From Oscillospiraceae bacterium (GTDB lineage Bacteria > Bacillota > Clostridia > Oscillospirales > Ruminococcaceae): a stretch of DNA of 17,636 nucleotides. Shown here one piece after another: positions 7,267 to 13,321 of the stretch. Where the stretch lies: the NCBI GenBank assembly GCA_004556975.1, contig SFFD01000033.1, forward strand, positions 1-17,636, read 5' to 3'. The translations under genes were made by a program, and so were the position numbers. Position 1 is the first letter of the stretch. Each line of letters opens with the position of its first letter. The notes beneath the pieces were generated by a model. That model was not told the DNA's origin, did no database searches, and was given only the letters and a program-made list of their open reading frames with translations.

Positions 7267-7274
7267 GCTCCTTT
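7267..7274 (-). promoter_or_regulatory. Ribosome binding site fixing the TTG start of the ribbon-helix-helix gene
   Basis: Minus strand AAAGGAGC, 10 bases before TTG at 7257. The next in-frame ATG would cut into the ribbon-helix-helix strand, so the TTG is preferred. Confidence 0.65.
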
Positions 7275-7289
7275 GGTTTTCTGTATATC

Positions 7290-7317
7290 ATAATATCACA
7301 ACCGTTAAATTTGTCAA
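7290..7317 (-). promoter_or_regulatory. Sigma-A-type promoter of the ribbon-helix-helix/clpB unit
   Basis: Minus strand TTGACA (7312-7317), 16-base spacer and TATTAT (7290-7295). It gives a leader of about 25 bases before the TTG start at 7257. It looks like a strong housekeeping promoter, so heat control of clpB, if any, would have to come from a repressor rather than an alternative sigma factor. Confidence 0.75.
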
Positions 7318-7389
7318 TGATTTTATATAAGTTTTAACACAAATTTAATATTTTTTAAAGCGAGTTTTGCCGAAAAAGAAAAGCGGCTA

Positions 7390-7417
7390 TTGCTAAAAAC
7401 CGATAATTGTATATAAT
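7390..7417 (+). promoter_or_regulatory. Possible promoter of the two-component operon
   Basis: TATAAT at 7412-7417 with TTGCTA at 7390-7395 (16-base spacer, four of six -35 matches). The start codon is 83 bases downstream. The surrounding AT-rich DNA repeats the word TTAATATTTT (near 7346 and 7438) around this promoter; OmpR-family regulators bind direct repeats, so autoregulation is possible but not shown. Confidence 0.5.
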
Positions 7418-7500
7418 AATAGTTGTTAAATAAAACTTAATATTTTACAGACTTTTATCTTAAAGGTTTTGCTGATAAACTCTGTTACGGAGGCGAAAAT

Positions 7501-8196
7501 ATGTACACTATTCTTATCTGTGACGACGACAAAGACATTCGTACCGCCCTCAAAATCTACCTTGCCGGAGAGGGCTACCGCATACTGGAGGCGGAAAACG
7601 GCCGGGAAGCAATATCCGTAACGGAGCACAACGAAGTTCATCTTGTGCTTATGGATATTATGATGCCCCAAATGGACGGCGTTTCTGCAACGGCAAAGCT
7701 GCGCGAGGTTTATAACCTGCCCATAATTCTTCTTACCGCAAAAAGCGAGGACAACGACAAAATCCTTGGGCTTACCGCCGGTGCCGATGACTATATCACA
7801 AAGCCTTTCAACCCTCTGGAGGTTATTGCAAGGGTAAAGGCTCAGCTTCGGCGCTATGCCTATCTCGGCGGAATGGAGCAAAAGCCGCAAAAGGCTTTTG
7901 CCATCGGCGGAATTGAACTTGACGATGAGGGCAAAACGGTTACCCTTAACGGCGAGGAGGTTGCGCTTACTCCTACGGAATACGATATTTTAAAGCTCTT
8001 TCTTGCAAACCCCGGCAAGGTTTTTTCTTCAAAAGAAATATATTCCGCCGTTTGGGACAGCGACCCCATGGGTGCAGAAGGAACAATAGCAGTACATATC
8101 CGCCACCTTCGTGAAAAACTGGAAATCGACCCTGCCAACCCTCGTTATTTAAAAGTTGTTTGGGGCAAGGGCTATAAAATGGAGGATAAAAAATGA
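7501..8196 (+). CDS. OmpR-family response regulator (VanR-like)
   Basis: A 231-residue two-domain regulator. The receiver domain (1-115) has the acidic pocket D8-D9-D10, phosphoacceptor D52 in LMDIMMP, T79 in LLTA and K101 in the TKPFNP turn. The C-terminal winged-helix domain (about 130-228) has the expected LTPTEYDILKLF opening and the HIRHLREKLE recognition helix. It would bind DNA repeats after phosphorylation by the kinase encoded next, with which it overlaps by 4 bases (ATGA). The ATG at 7501 has GGAGG about 8 bases upstream. The residue pattern is closest to the VanR-like group frequent in Clostridia. Its regulon cannot be read from the sequence; the adjacent lipoprotein and glycan operon are candidates. 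Confidence 0.93.
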   Translation: MYTILICDDDKDIRTALKIYLAGEGYRILEAENGREAISVTEHNEVHLVLMDIMMPQMDGVSATAKLREVYNLPIILLTAKSEDNDKILGLTAGADDYITKPFNPLEVIARVKAQLRRYAYLGGMEQKPQKAFAIGGIELDDEGKTVTLNGEEVALTPTEYDILKLFLANPGKVFSSKEIYSAVWDSDPMGAEGTIAVHIRHLREKLEIDPANPRYLKVVWGKGYKMEDKK

Positions 8197-10112
8197 AACG
8201 CTTACTTGGAAGCACTGCGGCGAAGATTGCGGTTTTTCTTTGCCTTTGTGTGCTTATCCCGCTTACCGCGGCGGGGGCTTTCGGCACAATATACTGCTAT
8301 GAATCCGGAATTTACGCCGAAAAGGCGGATTTTCAAAACAGTCAGATCTGCCAAAGATTTGTAAGAAAGCGGCTTTATGATATAAAGCAGTTTATCTATT
8401 GGAATAACGTTTCGGCAATTCCGGAATCGGAATTTTATTATAACAACACCAGCTTTTCATATAAGATAACGGATGAAAACGGAAAGGTGATAATAGATAC
8501 CACAAAGAACCGTTCAGTTCTTTCCGTTGACAATTATATCGCTTATGAAGTGGATTCCTACGGCAACAGCACGAAGGAATACGTTCTTCAGGGATATGTA
8601 AACCTTCCTGTAGAACCCACAGATTCGCTTTATTTCTATAAAGTGGCCTATGACCTTCAGGAGAAGCTTCTTGATATAACTATCACGCTGGCGGCAATCT
8701 CGGTTATACTGCTTATCTGGCTTCTTGCGGCGGCAGGTTACGGAAAGGACGGCACGGTAACCCTTCGCGGGCTTAACAGATGCTGGCTTGATGTTTTTGC
8801 AGTAATCTGCGTGGGTGCTTTTTTGTCAATTGCAAGCGGAATAGCGGAAGAAATAAACTATTATTACGACAGCGATGTATACAGCTTTACGATGATAGGG
8901 ATAGGAATGATCTGCGCAACAGCCGCGGCGCTTTTCCTTCTTATGAGTGCGGCAGCACACTTCAAAATAAAGGGCTGGTGGAAGCACACAGCGGTTTACG
9001 CCCTTACAATGGCGCTTTGGCGATTTATCAAATGGCTGGTATGTTCGCTGCCGCGTGTGTGGAAGCTACTTATAGTATACGGCGTCTTTGTACTTGTCAA
9101 CCTGATCGGTATGACCGTGTTCTTCCTTGGCGGAGGCTTTTTTGCCTTTCTTATGACGGTAACGGTTGACTTTGGCGGAATTGTATTGCTGATTCTTTTT
9201 TCCGACCAGCTTGGAAAGCTTCGCCGTGCGGGTGAAGCCCTCGCCGCCGGAAACTATGAATATAAGACGGACTCGTCAAATATGTGGTTCGGTCTTAAGG
9301 CACAGGCAAACGACCTTAACAGCGCCGCTGTCGGCATGTCGAAAGCCGTTGACGCCAGAATGAAAAGCGAACGGTTCAAAACCGAGCTTATCACAAACGT
9401 AAGCCACGACCTTAAAACTCCGCTTACTTCAATAGTTTCATATGTAGACCTGCTGAAAAAAGAAAATATTGAAAATGAAAAGGCAAAGGAATATATCGAG
9501 GTTATCGACCGCCAGAGCAAAAAGCTTAAAAAGCTTACGGAAGACCTTGTGGAAGCTTCAAAGGCCTCTTCGGGAGCGGTAACCGTAAACAGAGAAAATC
9601 TTAATATCGGCGAACTTATCAATCAGTCCGTGGGCGAATTTTCTGAAAAGCTGGATTCCGCAGGAATAATACCGGTTATAAATCTTCCGGAAAACGATGT
9701 TTATGTATTTACCGACGGGCGCCTTTTGTGGCGCGTTTTCGATAATCTTATTCAAAATATAATTAAATACGCGCAGCCGGGCACAAGGGCTTATTTTGAC
9801 CTTACGCCATATAACGGAAAAGCGGTTTTGTGCATAAAAAATATTTCCCGCGACCCGCTGAACATGAGCTCCGAAGCGCTGATGGAGCGCTTTGTCCGCG
9901 GGGACAGCTCCCGCGGAAGCGACGGCAACGGACTTGGCCTTTCAATTTCAAAATCACTTACGGAACTTTGCGGCGGAACCTTTGAACTCTTTTTGGACGG
10001 AGACCTTTATAAAGCCGTGCTCACATTCCCGCTTTCAAAGGCAGCTCCCGAGGCCGATATAAAGCCGGAAGCGGAATCCCAAGCTGAGGAAAAGGTGCCC
10101 GAACGGGTTTGA
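8193..10112 (+). CDS. Six-helix membrane sensor histidine kinase
   Basis: A 639-residue kinase, the partner of the overlapping response regulator. Helix 1 (about 10-32) is followed by a ~125-residue outside domain, then five closely spaced hydrophobic segments (about 161-182, 199-218, 232-254, 292-312, 317-337). A HAMP-like linker (338-390) leads to the dimerisation helix with phospho-accepting H405 in SHDLKTPLTS. The ATPase domain has the N box around N518-N522 and a G2 box GNGLGL (578-583). The usual DxGxG G1 box is not evident (the region reads ISRDPLNMSSEALMERF), a pattern I know from this clostridial subgroup, so loss of activity need not follow. The tail after 615 is acidic and probably disordered. 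The ligand is unknown. Its stop codon TGA is part of a TGAGCAC word (10110-10116). Confidence 0.92.
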   Translation: MKRLLGSTAAKIAVFLCLCVLIPLTAAGAFGTIYCYESGIYAEKADFQNSQICQRFVRKRLYDIKQFIYWNNVSAIPESEFYYNNTSFSYKITDENGKVIIDTTKNRSVLSVDNYIAYEVDSYGNSTKEYVLQGYVNLPVEPTDSLYFYKVAYDLQEKLLDITITLAAISVILLIWLLAAAGYGKDGTVTLRGLNRCWLDVFAVICVGAFLSIASGIAEEINYYYDSDVYSFTMIGIGMICATAAALFLLMSAAAHFKIKGWWKHTAVYALTMALWRFIKWLVCSLPRVWKLLIVYGVFVLVNLIGMTVFFLGGGFFAFLMTVTVDFGGIVLLILFSDQLGKLRRAGEALAAGNYEYKTDSSNMWFGLKAQANDLNSAAVGMSKAVDARMKSERFKTELITNVSHDLKTPLTSIVSYVDLLKKENIENEKAKEYIEVIDRQSKKLKKLTEDLVEASKASSGAVTVNRENLNIGELINQSVGEFSEKLDSAGIIPVINLPENDVYVFTDGRLLWRVFDNLIQNIIKYAQPGTRAYFDLTPYNGKAVLCIKNISRDPLNMSSEALMERFVRGDSSRGSDGNGLGLSISKSLTELCGGTFELFLDGDLYKAVLTFPLSKAAPEADIKPEAESQAEEKVPERV

Positions 10113-10138
10113 GCACAAAGAAATTCTTACAGATATTT

Positions 10139-10173
10139 TTTTGAGCACGAGCATAGGAGCACTGTGCTCAAAA
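10139..10173. repeat. Inverted TGAGCAC pair between the kinase and lipoprotein genes
   Basis: TTTTGAGCAC (10139-10148) pairs with GTGCTCAAAA (10164-10173), 10 bp, across a 15-base loop that holds a further GAGCAT (10149-10154) and GAGCAC (10157-10162). With the word at the kinase stop codon, this 64-base stretch carries three full copies. The T-run precedes the plus-strand hairpin, so it is not a standard terminator. The lipoprotein ribosome site lies just outside it. Confidence 0.6.
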
Positions 10174-10176
10174 CGG

Positions 10177-10183
10177 AAAGGAG
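10177..10183 (+). promoter_or_regulatory. Ribosome binding site fixing the lipoprotein start
   Basis: AAAGGAG ends 7 bases before ATG at 10191. It is too close to the ATG at 10185 and downstream of the GTG at 10164, so it selects 10191. Confidence 0.75.
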
Positions 10184-10190
10184 CATGCGT

Positions 10191-10595
10191 ATGACAAGAA
10201 AAATAAGCGCCGCCCTTATTGCCGGGCTTTTGATGCTGGTGCTGTGTTCGTGCGGAAAAACAGGCACGGCATATGTCGATTGCGGCAATTCGGAAATCTA
10301 TTCAAAGATTGATATTGAAACGGCAGCTTCTGCGGTAAAAACGCGCTTTTTGACATTAAAAGGCTGCACGCTGCACTATCTGAAATATGCAGGAGATGAA
10401 ATTTCAGAAAGCAGCCTTGATTACTGTAAAGATTTTGACAAAGACTTTGAAAAATGCATTGTGTTTGAATCTTCCTTTCAGTCGCCGAAAAACGGCGGCG
10501 AAGTATGGAACCCGGATGACGAATATACGTGGCGGTGGTATGTGGCAAAACGCCCTCTTGGAGGCTGGAAGGTAGTTTCGTACGGTTACGGCTGA
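10191..10595 (+). CDS. Small secreted lipoprotein, DUF4829-like
   Basis: A 134-residue protein starting at ATG 10191. The N-terminus MTRK is followed by a hydrophobic stretch (5-19) and the lipobox-like LCSC, giving a likely lipidated Cys about residue 21. The mature part has F-x-x-x-K-G-C-T-L-x-x-L-x-Y-x-G-D-E-x-S in its first half, and an N-x-D-x-x-Y-x-W-x-W-Y/V stretch and closing W-K-x-V-S-Y-G-Y-G in its second. I know this layout from small extracytoplasmic proteins of Firmicutes often labelled DUF4829; the exact family name needs a profile search. It lies 78 bases after the sensor kinase on the same strand and before a strong terminator, so it probably shares the two-component transcript and could sit near the sensor's outside domain. 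That partnership is inference. Confidence 0.75.
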   Translation: MTRKISAALIAGLLMLVLCSCGKTGTAYVDCGNSEIYSKIDIETAASAVKTRFLTLKGCTLHYLKYAGDEISESSLDYCKDFDKDFEKCIVFESSFQSPKNGGEVWNPDDEYTWRWYVAKRPLGGWKVVSYGYG

Positions 10596-10620
10596 TATTT
10601 TTCTAATATATACGGCATAA

Positions 10621-10656
10621 AGCAAAAGGCGTCTGCACCTGCAGACGCCTTTTGCT
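10621..10656 (+). terminator. Strong intrinsic terminator after the lipoprotein gene
   Basis: Arms 10621-10637 and 10640-10656 pair over 17 bases with CC between. The GC core (GGCGTCTGCA) is flanked by AAAA on one side and TTTT on the other, followed by GCTTTTG. It closes the two-component/lipoprotein unit and isolates it from the glycan operon. Unlike the terminator at 3914-3949 it does not contain the TGAGCAC word. Confidence 0.88.
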
Positions 10657-10951
10657 TTTGCAAATAAATTCTTAATTTCAGAAAAAAAGATAAACATCCG
10701 AAATCCGAGTACAGCAGCGTTTCCGGGGTAACGTAAAACACACTGTCTATTCCAAATACAGTAAAAAATATATTATATATCCTGCTTATAAACGATTTGC
10801 AGGCTTGTATTTTATACTGCAAGATGTTATAATTTATAATTATATTAAAAATATATAAGACGGCTGCTTTGCAATAAAGAAAAGCAAAAGTATAAGCAAA
10901 AATAGGCATAATATAAAGAAATATGCTGTTAACGAGGCGATAGAAAACAAT
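10657..10951 (+). other. AT-rich non-coding control region before the glycan operon
   Basis: About 295 bases with no supportable gene. It is clearly more AT-rich than its surroundings and holds several inverted repeats: ACTG/CAGT (10742-10762), CCTGC/GCAGG (10781-10803), TTGCAG/CTGCAA (10797-10822) and GCATA/TATGC (10906-10926). The only open frame (minus strand, 10586-10909) runs through the terminator and has no recognisable domain. The likely function is transcription initiation and control of the genes that follow. Confidence 0.6.
10805..10833 (+). promoter_or_regulatory. Possible extended -10 promoter of the glycan operon with overlapping operator
   Basis: TGTTATAAT (10825-10833) is a perfect extended -10 element; TTGTAT (10805-10810) sits 17 bases before the hexamer. 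A second TATAAT follows at 10835-10840. The perfect inverted repeat TTGCAG-N14-CTGCAA (10797-10822) spans the -35 and spacer, a natural place for a repressor. The leader to the first start codon would be about 110 bases. Position and motif only; no experimental support. Confidence 0.5.
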
Positions 10952-12079
10952 ATGTCGGAAAGAATTTTGTTGTCAAGTCCGCATATGTCGGATGAAGGCT
11001 ATGAACTGGAATACATAAATGACGCTTTTAAAAAGAACTGGATTGCTCCGCTTGGAGAGAATGTAACTGAATTTGAAAAAGCAATAGCAAAATTTACCGG
11101 CGCAGAAAATGCGGTAGCGCTTTCTGCCGGAACGGCCGCATTGCACATGGCAATGATTCTTGCGGGAGTGCAGCCCGGTGATGAAGTTTTCTGCCAAAGC
11201 CTTACTTTTTCCGCTTCGGCAAATCCGGTTAAATATTTGGGAGCAAATCCGGTTTTTATAGATTCCGAATACGAAACATGGAACATGGATCCTGATGCTT
11301 TGCGTAAAGCTTTTGAGACTCACAAAAAGCCGAAGGCCGTGGTGGCGGTTCACCTTTACGGAAATCCTGCAAAGCTTGATGAAATTATGAGCATATGCGA
11401 TGAGCACGGAGCGGTGCTCATTGAGGACGCGGCTGAAGCCCTTGGCTCTGTATATAAAGGAAAAGAATGCGGAACTTTCGGAAAATTCGGCGCACTTTCC
11501 TTTAACGGAAACAAAATCATAACTACTTCCGGCGGCGGAATGCTTCTTTGCAAAGAAAAAGAAGCAGCCGAACATGCGCTTAAATTAGCTACTCAGGCGC
11601 GTGAACCCGCTCCCTGGTATCAGCATGAGGAAATAGGTTATAACTATCGCATGAGCAATATTTGTGCGGGAATCGGCCGCGGGCAGGCAAAGGTGCTTCA
11701 AAAGCGCGTTGAGCAAAAACACGCAATCTTTGAAAGATACAGCGAAAGGCTTAAAGGAATTCCTGCCCAAATGCAGCCGCAGCTTGACTGCGCAGAAAGC
11801 AATCGCTGGCTTTCTGTACTTCTTTTGGAGGAAGGATGCGGTGTTACACCGGCAAAAGTGCTTGAAAAGCTTGCAAAAGAAAACATAGAAGGCCGATATA
11901 TATGGAAACCGATGAATATGCAGCCGGTTTTTGCGGCAAATGACTTTGTCAGGATTCATGAGCATGCGGTTTGCAACGATTTATTTGCCCGCGGAGTCTG
12001 TCTTCCGAGCGATACAAAAATGAGCATGGAAGATGTCGACCGCGTGTGTGAAATTATCAGAGGAATGTTTGAAAAATGA
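10952..12079 (+). CDS. DegT/DnrJ/EryC1-family PLP aminotransferase (PglE/EpsN-like)
   Basis: A 375-residue sugar aminotransferase that would transfer an amino group from glutamate to a UDP-4-keto sugar. Seen directly: the substrate loop SAGTAALHMA (58-67), a DEVFCQSLTFSASAN stretch (77-91), the PLP-ring Asp in LIEDAAEALGS (D159) and the Schiff-base Lys188 in SFNGNKIITTSGGGM. The C-terminal region with GRYIWKPMNMQPVF is typical of PglE/EpsN-like enzymes making UDP-4-amino-4,6-dideoxy-GlcNAc. The ATG has only a weak GAGG 14 bases upstream, but a later start would remove the conserved N-terminus. Its stop overlaps the next start (ATGA). The partner acetyltransferase two genes later supports the bacillosamine route; the required 4,6-dehydratase is not in the window. 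Confidence 0.9.
   Translation: MSERILLSSPHMSDEGYELEYINDAFKKNWIAPLGENVTEFEKAIAKFTGAENAVALSAGTAALHMAMILAGVQPGDEVFCQSLTFSASANPVKYLGANPVFIDSEYETWNMDPDALRKAFETHKKPKAVVAVHLYGNPAKLDEIMSICDEHGAVLIEDAAEALGSVYKGKECGTFGKFGALSFNGNKIITTSGGGMLLCKEKEAAEHALKLATQAREPAPWYQHEEIGYNYRMSNICAGIGRGQAKVLQKRVEQKHAIFERYSERLKGIPAQMQPQLDCAESNRWLSVLLLEEGCGVTPAKVLEKLAKENIEGRYIWKPMNMQPVFAANDFVRIHEHAVCNDLFARGVCLPSDTKMSMEDVDRVCEIIRGMFEK
11401..11420. repeat. Perfect inverted TGAGCAC pair inside the aminotransferase gene
   Basis: TGAGCAC (11401-11407) and GTGCTCA (11414-11420) are separated by 6 bases within coding sequence (codons for D-E-H-G-A-V-L-I). These are the last two copies of the word in the window. Confidence 0.55.
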
Positions 12080-12714
12080 AGCACAAAGCGGGATTTTACG
12101 AAAAATACATAAAACGTGCGCTTGATATTGTGCTTTCGGGAATTGCCATGATTGTGCTTTCACCGGTAATGCTCATAACGGCAATTCTTGTGCGCGTTAA
12201 TCTCGGAAGTCCGGTTGTTTTTTGCCAGGAACGCCCGGGCAAGGACGAAATAATATTCAAAATGCACAAATTTCGTACCATGACAGAAGAGCGGAATGAA
12301 AACGGCGAACTTTTACCGGATGAAAAACGCCTTACAGAATTCGGGAAAACGCTGCGCTCCTTAAGCCTTGATGAGCTGCCGGAGCTTTGGGATATCTTCC
12401 GCGGCAAAATGAGCATTGTCGGTCCAAGACCTCTGCTGGTAAAATATCTGCCGCTTTATAGTGAAGAACAGCACCATCGTCATGATATAAAACCGGGTTT
12501 GACGGGTTGGGCACAGGTAAACGGACGGAATCTGACATCGTGGGAAGAAAGATTTGAGCATGACATTTATTATGTGAATCATGTCAGCTTTTTAATGGAT
12601 GTTAAAATTGTTTTTGCAACAGTCCGCTGCGTTTTTGCGCGCGAGGGGATAAATGCAGAAGGAAGCGCAACAATGGAAGCGTTTGAAGGAATGGGGACGG
12701 CATTGCATGAATAA
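12076..12714 (+). CDS. Phosphoglycosyl transferase (PglC/EpsL-like, bacterial sugar transferase family)
   Basis: A 212-residue monotopic membrane enzyme that would start glycan assembly by moving a phospho-sugar from a UDP-sugar to undecaprenyl phosphate at the inner leaflet. One N-terminal hydrophobic segment (about 15-40, with SP at 29-30) acts as the re-entrant helix, followed by KMHKFRTM (62-69), the catalytic D99-E100 pair in SLSLDELPEL, GKMSIVGPRPL (110-120) and KPGLTGWAQVNGRN. Its size is that of the minimal PglC/EpsL class rather than the larger WbaP/WcaJ forms. The start overlaps the aminotransferase stop (ATGA). With the aminotransferase and acetyltransferase on either side, N,N'-diacetylbacillosamine is the likeliest first sugar; GalNAc or GlcNAc remain possible. 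Confidence 0.92.
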   Translation: MKHKAGFYEKYIKRALDIVLSGIAMIVLSPVMLITAILVRVNLGSPVVFCQERPGKDEIIFKMHKFRTMTEERNENGELLPDEKRLTEFGKTLRSLSLDELPELWDIFRGKMSIVGPRPLLVKYLPLYSEEQHHRHDIKPGLTGWAQVNGRNLTSWEERFEHDIYYVNHVSFLMDVKIVFATVRCVFAREGINAEGSATMEAFEGMGTALHE

Positions 12715-13321
12715 ACAGGTAGTAATTATCGGTGCAGGCGGCCATGGAAAGGTTATAGCAGACATTGTTCGAAAATCCGGAGATAGGGTTCTTGGATTTT
12801 TGGATGATAATACGGCGCTGCCTGAAAAAATAGAGGGAATACCGGTTTTGGGCTGTGCGAATGACTATATTAAATATCCTGATGCCGAATTTATAATTGC
12901 TATAGGGAATGCTGCTATACGCAGGCAAATTGCAGAACAGCTTAATGGCGTGCGTTGGTACACAGCCATTCATCCTTGCGCGGTTATATCATCCATGGGG
13001 GTTAAAATCGGAGAAGGAAGCGCTGTTATGGCAAATGCGGTCATCAATCCCTGTGCCAGTATCGGAAGGCACTGTATCGTCAACACAGCGTCTGTGATAG
13101 AGCACGACGATGTAATTGCAGATTACGTCCACATTTCTGTCGGAGCGAAGCTTGGCGGAATGGTATCTGTTGGCGAACAGACTTGGGTTGGCATTGGAGC
13201 TGTTGTGAACAACAATATTTCTGTTTACAACCGTTGCATAATAGGCGCCGGAGCGGTGGTTGTTAAAGATATTAAGGAGAGCGGAACTTATGTCGGAGTC
13301 CCTGCAAGAAAAATCAAATAA
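12707..13321 (+). CDS. PglD/NeuD-like sugar O/N-acetyltransferase
   Basis: A 204-residue enzyme counted from ATG 12707, where the family's opening NKQVVIIGAGGHGKVIADI begins. The upstream ATG at 12653 would add a tail out of keeping with the family and lie deep in the previous gene. Residues 1-85 form a Rossmann-like UDP-sugar-binding domain; about 88-190 is a left-handed beta helix with hexapeptide repeats. H133 in ASVIEHDDV matches the catalytic base known in Campylobacter PglD, and H142 follows in YVHISVGAKLGG. It would use acetyl-CoA to acetylate the 4-amino group made by the aminotransferase. It overlaps the phosphoglycosyl transferase by 8 bases, consistent with translational coupling; no strong ribosome site is seen. 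Confidence 0.9.
   Translation: MNKQVVIIGAGGHGKVIADIVRKSGDRVLGFLDDNTALPEKIEGIPVLGCANDYIKYPDAEFIIAIGNAAIRRQIAEQLNGVRWYTAIHPCAVISSMGVKIGEGSAVMANAVINPCASIGRHCIVNTASVIEHDDVIADYVHISVGAKLGGMVSVGEQTWVGIGAVVNNNISVYNRCIIGAGAVVVKDIKESGTYVGVPARKIK

Noticed and set aside
10164..10190. GTG at 10164 or ATG at 10185 as the lipoprotein start
   Set aside because: AAAGGAG at 10177-10183 is correctly spaced only for ATG 10191, which also gives a clean signal peptide.
10586..10909. Minus-strand open frame of 107 codons before the glycan operon
   Set aside because: It runs through the terminator at 10621-10656, is AT-driven and has no recognisable domain. A decayed gene remnant cannot be excluded.
404..11420. 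The recurring word as a CRISPR array or Chi site
   Set aside because: Copies are irregularly spaced with no spacers, and strand use is balanced, unlike CRISPR repeats or a Chi sequence.
12653..12706. Upstream start for the acetyltransferase gene
   Set aside because: The extra 18 residues are not family-like and lie in the previous gene's frame overlap; ATG 12707 starts exactly at the conserved N-terminus.
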